In this document: positions 53,073-63,300 of the stretch, piece after piece
Numbering within the stretch: the first letter of the stretch is position 1
Layout of the letters: each line of letters opens with the position of its first letter
NCBI GenBank assembly: GCA_015068975.1
Contig: SVJM01000007.1
Coordinates: 1-64,000, forward strand
Direction: 5' to 3'
From: Oscillospiraceae bacterium
Lineage (GTDB): Bacteria; Bacillota; Clostridia; UMGS1810
DNA: 64,000 bases
Translations under genes and position numbers: made by a program
The notes under the pieces: generated by a model
Databases searched by the model: none
What the model was told of the DNA's origin: nothing
What the model saw: the letters and a program-made list of their open reading frames with translations, nothing else

Positions 53073-56000
53073 TTAGTTGTCGAAATAATCAATAAGAGAA
53101 TATGCATTCTCATTTATAAGCTTCATCTGACTAAGAAGCTCTGTCCACGGAGTATAGAAGTTTGTATAGATACCCTTGTTTGCATTGGTATCTGCACCTT
53201 CGTCATACTTATCGTCTCCGGGATTATCTATATATCTGAACCAGTGCCATCCTACAAAGGCTCTTGACTCAAGCATATTGATAACAAAGTTCTGATAATA
53301 GTATCCTCTCTCCTTCTGTGTGGTAGCCTGATAGCCAACACCTGAGAAATTGGTGAGTCCCGTTTCTTCTGTGCAGGCATCTGCACCTTTGGCATACCAT
53401 TCGGCATTTATCATAGGCTTACCTGCCCAGCGATAGAAGCTATCCATCTGAGAATGTTCTGCTGTCCATGCATTACCATAATAGTCATACATCACAACAT
53501 CTACCCACCTGGACACTCCTCTGAAGGAGCCACGGTGTGGTTTGTCAAGCTTAGGACCGAATATGAGATGATTCTGGTCATATTTTCTGATAGCGGTAAC
53601 TACCACATTCATATATCTGTCATATACAAATTCCACCCAATCCATTTTGTCTGTATCTGTAATGTCATCTATTGTTGCATCTTCACCATGGCGATGCTTT
53701 AACCATTCCCATGCTGTATAATAACTGTATGCCTGATCTATGTTATATGGATCTGCCTCAAGGCAGGCTCTGAGCATATTATCATTTGCAGGGGGTTCAT
53801 TATCGAAGCTCCATCCTATAACATGTGGATTGTCAGCATATGTGCCAATCATATCCTTAACTCTTGCATCAGCTTTTGTATCAAAATAAGGATCAAACAC
53901 ATTCATAACATTATCATTGTAAGACTTGTCATGTCCGCTCAGAACTCCATTAAATCCTGTCTGATTTAATGGGGTTGCTTCGCTTGCATCAAGCATGAGC
54001 TTGTAGTTTCCTACAAATCCGCAACCGTTAAAGCCATAAGGTCTTAACTCATCAACAACCATATTTGCCCAATTTTCGTCTGTACCATATTTAGCGTTAA
54101 AGGCATTTATTTCTTTTTCGTTATTCTTTTCAGGTCTTACAACACCTACACCTATATGAAGCTGTTTATATCCTTCGGGGTCTATAAACCACCATCTGCC
54201 GTCAATCTGTTTCATATAGAAATAGCCTGTGGCTTCATATCTGTCCTCTGTAATTGGGCTTCCGTATTTGTTAAGCACAGGAGCCTTATCCACAGGAGTG
54301 TAATCTGTAAGGGAGGATAGGATTCTTGTAGGAGTTGGTACATAAGAGCCCTTGGTACCTCTGTTTTTCTTCTTCATGGCGGTAACATAATTTGCATAGT
54401 CAAAGGAAGATACTTCCTTCTCCCCTTCTTTCATGCCGATACCTTCAAAGATCATCGCCGCTTTGTAGCTTTTCTGTGTAGACTTCCAGGATATAAATGA
54501 AGCATTGGCATCTGTAGTCTTTAAGCAGAAGCTAAGTGTCTTTTGTCCATTTTTTACCATTTTGTTTGCGTAGGATGATATATCAAAGAAATATACTATG
54601 TCCTTATATCCCACATCAAGCTCACAGATTTTTTCCATACCTGATGAAATCTTATTGTATGTAAGGTTTTCCTCTGTCCAATCAGAATTGATTGCATACA
54701 GCCCTACCTTACCACCTGTAGCAACTGACTGTGTATAGAAAGAAAGATATGCATGGCTGAAAGACTGCATGGAAGAATCTGATATATCAAATTTCACTAC
54801 ACCTGCATAATCAGGGGATACATTAATGTATTCATCTGATATTGCTTTTGTATCAGGATTTTTTGCCGATACATACACATCTGTCGCAGACTGGAAGTAT
54901 TCATTTTCTCTGTCCGCTCTTTCATCGAAAGAAAGTGCATCTTTATATTCTGCCTTGGAAAGAGAAAGCATTTCTTTTGCTCTCTCCACCCCTATTTCGG
55001 GAGGAACAAAATTTTCAGGATTATATATTTTTGAAAACTCTGTCATAGGTGTGATTGGATTTATACCACTCCATACTGTACCGTAGACTTTTGATTCATC
55101 AGATTTCACATTATAAACCATAGAGCTTTTCTCTGTTCTGTCAGAAGGTACGGGTGCAGACTGAATCTTTGTTCCGATAAGCTTACCTGTACTATCGTAT
55201 TCCATCATCATCATCTTTGCATCTATATCAGGACATGTATCTGTGAATCTTCCTGTCATATACATTGTTCCGTCATAAAAACATGACTGAATTTCTGCTC
55301 CCACTTCATTTACAGTAATATCGTCTATATATATTGTATCGGAAAAGGCTTTGTTTATATCAGTTGTTGATCCGGCCTGTGCTACTCTTATACTGTCAAG
55401 ATATGGATCAGAAAGGTCTTCGGTAGAACCTGTGGAGATATAGCTTTCTTTTACAGTATAATAATAGGTCAAAGGTGTCCATTCATTCCATCTGACAGGA
55501 TATTTTTTGACCGTGTTTATACCATTAGATCCTGTTCGGTATTTGTAATTTTTTCCGTCAGGACCCGCCAGATAGAGCTGAAATTCACAGCCTGTACTCT
55601 CCTTGAGCTCTTCATCTGTGTACTTATACTGTTCTATTTCGGTCGCAGGGATACCTGTTACTGCCTGTTTGTATACTCCTGATTCCTTATCTGCATATAC
55701 ATACATTTTGATAAGAAATGTCCTTCCTACATCTTCCATGGTAAGCTTATTACCAAAAAGGTTGTGAATTTTCACCGTAGCACTGGGAGATGTTCTTCCT
55801 GACTGAATGATGGATTTGTTTCCGCTTCTGGAAAACTCATCTGTAATAGCAGTTCTCTTTGAATTTGCACCGAAATTGCAAAATGGTGCATCTGTATTTG
55901 CCTCAAGCTTTTCTGTAAGCTCATAAGCTTCTATATCATCGGCTTTTGCTGCCTGATAACTGAATGCACCAAGCTCTTTTACAGTAATATCATCAATATA

Positions 56001-56696
56001 GAATGTGTCACACACAGCCTGATTGATACTGTAGTCCCCACCCTGTGCTACTCTTACACTGTCAAGATAAGGGTCGGTCTTTTCTTCGGTAGAACCGGTA
56101 GAAAGGTACTTTTCCTGAACTGTATATTCGTACTTTATAAGCGACCACTCATTCCAGTTAATATCATAATTTTGTCTTGACACTGTGCCTGTACGATATT
56201 TATAGTTTTTGTCGTCGGGACCTGTAAGATATACAGAAAATAATGTAGATGTACTTTCTTTAAGCTCATCATCGCTATATTTACATGCTTCTTTATCTTC
56301 ATCTGTAAGCTTCTCTGCACTTTGTTTGTATACACCTGAATTTTTGTCAGCATATACATAGAATGAAAGCTCAAAGGTCCTGCCCACATCTTTTGAAGTG
56401 AGCTTTCTTCCAAAAAGATTGTGAATCTTAACTGTTCCTCCGGTAGAAACTCTTCCCGACTGCATTACAGATTTGTCGCCCGAACGGGAAAAGGTATCTG
56501 TAATTACAGTATTGTAAGTTCCGCTACCGAATCCGCAAAAGGATTTATGCTCAAATACAGCAAGATTGTCACTTGTGGAATACTTCTCTACAGTATCATT
56601 TTTTACTATTCTGAAATCTGCCTCGGCAAAAACACTCTGTGAAAAGCATCCACAAAGAAGTATTATGCAAAGGATAATACTTAAAACCTTTTTCAT
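53073..56696 (-). CDS. secreted clan GH-A (GH50/agarase-like) enzyme, copy 4
   Basis: The protein has 1207 residues from the ATG at 56696, which opens the signal peptide MKKVLSIILCIILLCGCFS (19 residues). The cysteine in LLCGC could allow lipid attachment. Two N-terminal jelly-roll-like modules are clearly duplicates of one another (both contain SRSGNKS or SRSGDKS, then KIHNLFG). A DNRLRE-like domain and the catalytic domain follow, with Glu in GWSFDNEP and in NAEWYAKG. The first 12 codons of the longer frame lack a ribosome binding site. It is one of the four double-module copies. Confidence 0.72.
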   Translation of the reverse strand: MKKVLSIILCIILLCGCFSQSVFAEADFRIVKNDTVEKYSTSDNLAVFEHKSFCGFGSGTYNTVITDTFSRSGDKSVMQSGRVSTGGTVKIHNLFGRKLTSKDVGRTFELSFYVYADKNSGVYKQSAEKLTDEDKEACKYSDDELKESTSTLFSVYLTGPDDKNYKYRTGTVSRQNYDINWNEWSLIKYEYTVQEKYLSTGSTEEKTDPYLDSVRVAQGGDYSINQAVCDTFYIDDITVKELGAFSYQAAKADDIEAYELTEKLEANTDAPFCNFGANSKRTAITDEFSRSGNKSIIQSGRTSPSATVKIHNLFGNKLTMEDVGRTFLIKMYVYADKESGVYKQAVTGIPATEIEQYKYTDEELKESTGCEFQLYLAGPDGKNYKYRTGSNGINTVKKYPVRWNEWTPLTYYYTVKESYISTGSTEDLSDPYLDSIRVAQAGSTTDINKAFSDTIYIDDITVNEVGAEIQSCFYDGTMYMTGRFTDTCPDIDAKMMMMEYDSTGKLIGTKIQSAPVPSDRTEKSSMVYNVKSDESKVYGTVWSGINPITPMTEFSKIYNPENFVPPEIGVERAKEMLSLSKAEYKDALSFDERADRENEYFQSATDVYVSAKNPDTKAISDEYINVSPDYAGVVKFDISDSSMQSFSHAYLSFYTQSVATGGKVGLYAINSDWTEENLTYNKISSGMEKICELDVGYKDIVYFFDISSYANKMVKNGQKTLSFCLKTTDANASFISWKSTQKSYKAAMIFEGIGMKEGEKEVSSFDYANYVTAMKKKNRGTKGSYVPTPTRILSSLTDYTPVDKAPVLNKYGSPITEDRYEATGYFYMKQIDGRWWFIDPEGYKQLHIGVGVVRPEKNNEKEINAFNAKYGTDENWANMVVDELRPYGFNGCGFVGNYKLMLDASEATPLNQTGFNGVLSGHDKSYNDNVMNVFDPYFDTKADARVKDMIGTYADNPHVIGWSFDNEPPANDNMLRACLEADPYNIDQAYSYYTAWEWLKHRHGEDATIDDITDTDKMDWVEFVYDRYMNVVVTAIRKYDQNHLIFGPKLDKPHRGSFRGVSRWVDVVMYDYYGNAWTAEHSQMDSFYRWAGKPMINAEWYAKGADACTEETGLTNFSGVGYQATTQKERGYYYQNFVINMLESRAFVGWHWFRYIDNPGDDKYDEGADTNANKGIYTNFYTPWTELLSQMKLINENAYSLIDYFDN

Positions 56697-56709
56697 ATAT
56701 GTTCCTCCG

Positions 56710-59700
56710 TTATTTGTTATCAAAGTAGTCAATCAATGAATATGTATTTTCGTTGGTGTACTTCATCTGACTGAGAAGCTCTTCCCAAGGTTCGTAATAA
56801 TTGGTATATACACCCTTATTTGCGTTGGTGTCAGCACCTTCGTCATACTTGTCATCCCCCGGATTGTCTATATATCTGAACCACTGCCATCCTACGAATG
56901 CCTTGGATTCAAGCATATCAAGTACGAAGCTCTGATAATAGTAACCTCTCTCTTTCTGAGTCTTTGCCTGCCAACCAACACCTGAGAAGTTGGTAAGACC
57001 TGTAAGTTCATTTACTGCATCCTCAGCCTTACAATACCACTCAGCATTTATGATAGGTTTACCTGCCCAGAGATACCACTGTTCTACCTGTGGCATATCA
57101 CAGGTCCACGCATTTCCGTAGTAATCATAGCATACTATATCAACCCATTTCTTGATTCCTCTGAAAGAACCCTGATGCGGTTTGTCAAGTTTAGGGCCTA
57201 ATATCATATGATTTTTGTCGTATTTTCTTATTGCATCGGTACATACCTTCATATATCTGTCATATACAAATTCCACCCAGTCCATCTTGTCCTTGTCTGT
57301 GATGTCATCTACGGAAACATCTTCACCATGACGGTCCTTAAGCCACGCCCAAGCGGTATGGTAATTGTATACATTTCCATTCTTGTATGGATCACAAGTA
57401 AGATATTTTATAAGCATATTATCCGATGCAGGAGGTTCATTGTCTGTTATCCAGCCAAGTATATGAGGATCATCGGCATAAGGTGCTATCCAGGCTTTGG
57501 CTATTCTATCTGCAGTGGATTCAAAGCTTGGATCAAACACGCCGAGTATACCCTTGTTTCGTTCTTCTTTGTTTCCGTGTGCCAGAATAAAACTTGAATT
57601 ATACCCTGCCTGATTAAGAGGTGTGACACCATCTGCATTAAGCATAAGTTTATAAGAACTCCATGGACCTGCACCGTTAAATCCGTACGGTCTTAATTCA
57701 TCTACAACCATCTTTGCCCAATTTTCATCTGTGCCATACTTTGCGTTGAAGGCGTTTGTTTCTTTTTCATTATTCTTTTCAGGTCGTACAACACTTACAG
57801 CCATGTGAATTTGTCTATAACCTTCAGGGTCTATTATCCACCATCTGCCGTCTATTAACTCTGTACGGAAAAATCCCGTAGCTTCATATCTTTCTTCTGT
57901 TATAGGGCTTCCGTATTTATTAAGCTGGGGGGCTTTTTCTACAGGTATGTAGTCCTTTACTGAACTTATTATTCTTGTGGGGGTAAGAGTAAATGAACCT
58001 TTTGTTCCTCTCTCCTGTTTTTTCCACACATCCACATAATTTGCCCTGTCAAAAGAAGATACCTTCTTTGCCTTTTCTGCCATATTGATTCCTTCAAGTA
58101 TAAGCTCGGGCTTAAATGACTTTCTTGTGGACTCTTTTGAAATAAATGTAATATCGCCCTCATCTGCTTCAAAGGAAAATGCTATATTTTTTACGTTATT
58201 TTTAAGACAGTTATTTACATAACTTGTAACATCGAAGAAATATACTATTCTGTGATAGCCGGCATTAACCGTATCAAGCCTGTCACCTTTCGATGGTATT
58301 TTGTTATATGTCAGATTACCTTCATCCCAATCCGAAGAAACTGCATATATATCCACATCATCGCCGGTGACTACAGCATCAGTATAAAGAGATACATAAG
58401 CATGTGAAACACTGTTGCACTCAGCAGAGGAAATGTCAAATTTTACCATAGAAGATGAGCTTTCAGATACCTTCATTACACCTTCAGTACCGAAGTTCTC
58501 ATCTGCTTCGTCACTTTTTACATAAGTATCATCAGATGAGAAGAAATACAAATTATCCTTTTGGAGTTTATCTTCCTTTGTTAAAGCATCTTTATAATCC
58601 GCCTGAGAAAGACTAAGCATTTCTTCTGCTCTCAGCTTTGCCACTGTAGGTGGGACAAAGTCATCTGCATTATAGCTTCTGCTTAACTCACTTAAAGGAG
58701 TCAAAGGGTGAAGATTGCTCCATACGGTTACATATACATTTGAATCATTGGCTTTAACATCATATTCAGTAATAAACTTTTTGGTTTTGTCATCGGATAC
58801 AGGTGTTGAATTTATCATTGCTCCCATTAATTTGCCTGATGGGTCATATTCAAAAATCATAGTCTTTGCATCAACAACGGGACAAGATTGTGTAAATTGG
58901 TTGAGTACAGACATTTTCCCGTCTACAAATGCACTTTTGAATGTTGAGCCAACCTCATTTACGGTAATATCATCTATGTATATAGTATCGGAAAAGGCTC
59001 TGTCGATGGAATTAGCTGATGCTGCCTGTCCTACTCTTATACTGTCAAGATATGGATCTGTAAGATTTTCTTCAGAGCCGTTTGAAAGATACTCCTCCGT
59101 CACAGTATAATATAGTTTTACGGGTGTCCACTTATTCCAGGGTACATGCTGCTTGGTGATAAAGGGATCGCTTGTGATGCCTGCTCGATGCATATATTTC
59201 TTATCATCAGGTCCTGCCATATACACACTAAAACGACATCCTGTGCTTTGTTTAAGTTCTTCATCAGTATATTTGTAATTATCTCTTTCTTCCTCGGGAA
59301 TATCCTTTACCGATTGTTTATACACTCCCGAATTTTTATCAGCATATACATAAAGCTCGATGAGAAAAGTCTTACCTATATCTTCTTCTGTAAGCTGTCT
59401 GCCAAAAAGATTGTGAATTTTCACAGTAGCACCTGATGAAACTCTTCCCGACTGCTTTATAGATTTGCTTCCCGAACGGGAGAATGTATTTGTAATGACA
59501 GTTTCTTTTGAATCAGCACCGAAATTACAGAATACGGCGGATGAATTCGCCAGAAGCTCCTCATTAAGCTCATGTGATTCTATATCATCTGTCATAACCG
59601 CATAATAAGATGATGCTCCAAGTTCTTTTACCATAACATCATCTATGTAGATTGTGTCGGATACAGCCTTATTTATTGAATAATCTCCCGACTGACCCAC

Positions 59701-60345
59701 TCTTACGCTATCCAGATATGGATCAGACTTATCTTCTTCTGTATCAGAAGGAAGATACTGTTCTTCCACCGTATACTGATATGTGATAAGTGTCCATTCA
59801 TTCCACTTCACTTCATATTTCTGAGTATTGACTGTTCCTGTACGATACTTATAGCTTTTAGCATCGGGACCTGCCATATACACAGAAAACTGCGATTGTG
59901 TGCTTTCTTTCAGCTCATCTTGGGTATATCTGTATGATTCCAACTCTGATGCACTCACATTCTCAGCCTTTTTCTTATATACTCCTGATGATTTATCCGC
60001 ATATACATAGAACGAAAGTTCAAAGGTCTTACCGATATCTTTTGAAGTAAGCTTTCTGCCGAAAAGATTATGAAGCTTTATTGTAGCACCCGTAGAGCAT
60101 CTACCTGTCTGCATAATTGATTTGTCACCTGAACGACTGAATGTGTCGGTGACAACAGTCTTACCGATCCCTGTACCAAATCCGCAGTATGAAGGATGGG
60201 AATTGACGTTAAGCTTTTCTCCCACAGTATATTTTTCTATACTGTCGTTTTTTACTATCTTGAATTCCCCTTCGGAAAAAATAATCTCGGGCATACAACT
60301 TACAAGCATTATAAAGCTTAAAAGTATTGCTAAAATCTTTTTCAT
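56710..60345 (-). CDS. secreted clan GH-A (GH50/agarase-like) enzyme, copy 5
   Basis: The protein has 1211 residues. A signal peptide (about 1-24, MKKILAILLSFIMLVSCMPE) is followed by two duplicated jelly-roll-like modules, each with a KLHNLFGR or KIHNLFGR strand, then a beta segment, a DNRLRE-like domain (SSDWDEGNLTYNKIPSKG) and the catalytic domain. The candidate Glu residues are in GWITDNEPPASD and INAEWYCKA. It is most similar to copy 4, suggesting the most recent duplication of the array. Only 13 bases separate it from copy 4, so they share a transcript. Confidence 0.72.
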   Translation of the reverse strand: MKKILAILLSFIMLVSCMPEIIFSEGEFKIVKNDSIEKYTVGEKLNVNSHPSYCGFGTGIGKTVVTDTFSRSGDKSIMQTGRCSTGATIKLHNLFGRKLTSKDIGKTFELSFYVYADKSSGVYKKKAENVSASELESYRYTQDELKESTQSQFSVYMAGPDAKSYKYRTGTVNTQKYEVKWNEWTLITYQYTVEEQYLPSDTEEDKSDPYLDSVRVGQSGDYSINKAVSDTIYIDDVMVKELGASSYYAVMTDDIESHELNEELLANSSAVFCNFGADSKETVITNTFSRSGSKSIKQSGRVSSGATVKIHNLFGRQLTEEDIGKTFLIELYVYADKNSGVYKQSVKDIPEEERDNYKYTDEELKQSTGCRFSVYMAGPDDKKYMHRAGITSDPFITKQHVPWNKWTPVKLYYTVTEEYLSNGSEENLTDPYLDSIRVGQAASANSIDRAFSDTIYIDDITVNEVGSTFKSAFVDGKMSVLNQFTQSCPVVDAKTMIFEYDPSGKLMGAMINSTPVSDDKTKKFITEYDVKANDSNVYVTVWSNLHPLTPLSELSRSYNADDFVPPTVAKLRAEEMLSLSQADYKDALTKEDKLQKDNLYFFSSDDTYVKSDEADENFGTEGVMKVSESSSSMVKFDISSAECNSVSHAYVSLYTDAVVTGDDVDIYAVSSDWDEGNLTYNKIPSKGDRLDTVNAGYHRIVYFFDVTSYVNNCLKNNVKNIAFSFEADEGDITFISKESTRKSFKPELILEGINMAEKAKKVSSFDRANYVDVWKKQERGTKGSFTLTPTRIISSVKDYIPVEKAPQLNKYGSPITEERYEATGFFRTELIDGRWWIIDPEGYRQIHMAVSVVRPEKNNEKETNAFNAKYGTDENWAKMVVDELRPYGFNGAGPWSSYKLMLNADGVTPLNQAGYNSSFILAHGNKEERNKGILGVFDPSFESTADRIAKAWIAPYADDPHILGWITDNEPPASDNMLIKYLTCDPYKNGNVYNYHTAWAWLKDRHGEDVSVDDITDKDKMDWVEFVYDRYMKVCTDAIRKYDKNHMILGPKLDKPHQGSFRGIKKWVDIVCYDYYGNAWTCDMPQVEQWYLWAGKPIINAEWYCKAEDAVNELTGLTNFSGVGWQAKTQKERGYYYQSFVLDMLESKAFVGWQWFRYIDNPGDDKYDEGADTNANKGVYTNYYEPWEELLSQMKYTNENTYSLIDYFDNK

Positions 60346-60386
60346 TTCTTCAGTCCTTTCATCCCATGAATTTCATATGAAAAATC

Positions 60387-63300
60387 TTATTTGTCGAAAT
60401 AATCTGCAAGAGAATATACATTCTTATTTACCATTTTCATCTGAGAAAGTATTTCAGGCCATGGCTCATACTTGTTTGTGTAGATACCCTTGTTTGCATT
60501 GGTATCTGCACCTTCGTCAAACTGTTTATCTTCTCTGCCCGGATTATCCACATATCTGAACCAGTGCCAACCGATAAATGCCTTTGATTCCATCATATTG
60601 AGGACAAAGTTCTGATAGTAGTATCCTCTTTCTGCCTGAGTGGTAGCCTGATAGCCTACGCCTGAGAAGTTAGTAAGACCTGATTCTTCTGTACAGGCAT
60701 CTGCACCCTTACAATACCATTCTGCATTTATCATAGGCTTACCGCCCCAACGATAAAATCTGTCTATCATAGCATGCTCTGCTGTCCATGCGTTTCCGTA
60801 ATAATCGTAAAGAATAACATCAACCCATTTTGACATACCTCTGAATGAGCCCTGATGAGGTTTGTCAAGCTTAGGTCCGAAAATCATATGATTCTGATCA
60901 TATTTTCTTATGGCAGTTACACACACATTCATATATCTGTCATATAAAAATTCCACCCAATCGCATTTATCCTTCTCGGTAACATCATCAACTGTGGCAT
61001 CCTCACCGTGACGGGACTTAAGCCACTCCCATGCTGTATAGTAATTGTACATATTCTTCTGATCGTATGGATTACACTTAAGGTATTTCATAAGCATACC
61101 GTCACTTGCATATGGCTCATTGTCAAAGCTCCATCCTACTACATGAGGATTATCGGCATAACTACCTACAAGATTCTTTGCCAGTTTATCTGCTTTTCTT
61201 TCAAAATTCGGATCAAATACATTGAGCATTTCATCACCGTATGAATATGCCTGAAGAATAGTACGGTATCCTGTCTGATTAAGAGGTGTGACACCTGAGG
61301 CTTCTGCATCAAGCATTTTTCCATATTCACCTACAAATCCGCAACCGTTGAATCCATACGGTCTTAAGTCATCCACTACCATCTTTGCCCAATTATCCAC
61401 AGTGCCGTACTTGGCTACAAATGCAGCAGTCTGTTCTTCAGTTTCTCCATATCCCTTTTCAGGTCTTACTACACCTACACCGATGTGTATCTGCTTATAA
61501 CCTTCAGGGTCTATAAACCACCATCTGCCGTCAATATTCTTGGTGTAGAAGTATCCTGTCGCTTCATACTTTTCCTCTGTTACAGGGCTTCCGTATTTAT
61601 TGAGAGTAAGCTCCTTAGTCACAGGTGTATAGTCAGTAAGAGAATCAACAACCCTTGTAGGAGTAGGGATATATTCTCCACGTGTTCCTCTGTCCTTTTT
61701 CTTATTTGCGATAATGTAGTTTGAATAATCGAAGGAGGATACCTTCTTCTCTCCCTCCTTCATACCAACACCCTCAAACACTAAAGTCGGCTTGTAGTTT
61801 TTGTGAGTGTGTTCCTTGGAAATAAATTTAAAATCTCCGTCAGGTGTTGTAATATAAAAGCTCAATTCATCTATATCCTTGGTTACTGTTTTGTTTATGT
61901 ATGAAGTGATATCAAAGAAATAAACAATGTCTTTGTAATCTATCTGAAGCTCTGATATCTTTTCTCCCTTAGAAGGACAGTTGTTGTATGTAAGCTCATC
62001 CTCAGACCAGTCGTTACTTACAGCATAAAGCTCTGCCTTACCCGGTGTAGTAACCGAATCAGTATAGAAATATACATAAGCATTACTTACAGATTTTTTC
62101 TGTGAATCTGATATATCAAATTTTACTAAACTACTGTATCCATCCTTAGCTATAAGACCTGTTGCCTCACCGCGTGTTTCAGATGGAGCATTTAATACTG
62201 TATAAGTGTCATCTGTGGTAAGGAAGTATTCATTTTCTTTGTCCACTCTTTCATCAAAGCTAAGTGCATCCTTATATTCTGCTTTTGAAAGAGCAAGCAT
62301 CTCCTTTGCTCTTGCCTTTGCCATATCAGGTGTGATATATCCCATATACTCAGGCTGTCTTATTATCTCAACCATTGGAGAAACAACCGGCGAAAATGCA
62401 CTTGCATATACAGATACATATACTCTTGATTCTTCATCATTTATATTATGGCTTACCACACAGTAACCCTCAGAATCAGTTATCTCACCCATAGTCACAC
62501 CAAGAAGCTTATTGTCCTTGTTATATTCAAGTATAATTGGTCTTGCATAAGGTATTCTGCAGTTTTCTGTAAAATATGTAATGGCCTGAACGGAATCATT
62601 TATAAATCCCCCATTGACAATGGCTCCTACCTCAGATACCTTGAAATCATCTACATAAAATGTATCAGGGAGTGGATTATCTATTGAATAATCTGCCTCT
62701 GTGCCAATTCTGACAGCATTAAGATATGGATCTGATTTTGCTGATGTATTTCCAGTAGGAAGATATTTTTCTTCTACAGTATAGTAGAAATATACTTCTG
62801 TCCATTCGTTCCATGGCACAAACATTTTAACACCCATACTGCCTATACCTGTTCGATTAGCAAAAGTATCTCCGTCAGGTCCTGCCATATAGGCTATTAC
62901 CTCTGTTCCCTTACTGTTTTTTAGTTCTTCTTCGGTATAGAGAAGTGATTTTCTTTCATCCTCATCTACTCCTGAAGGGTTCTTTTTGTAAGCACCTGCT
63001 TCTTTGTCGAAATAAACCTTAAAGGATATCATAAAGGTTTTTCCTACATCCTCTGCGTTCAACTCTCTGCCGAAGATATTTAATGCCTTTATAGTTCCAT
63101 TGTTTCCGTATCTTCCTGACTGACAGATAGACTTCTGTCCCGAATATGCATATTTATCGGACAGAGCCGTGGTTGTAAATTGATTTCCGAACTTAGAAAA
63201 AGACTCATGTCTCTTTACGAGGAATTCCTCATCCATATCATAGCTTTCAAGATCGTCATACTTCATAAGTCTGTATGGATTGTTGATAACTTCCTCAACC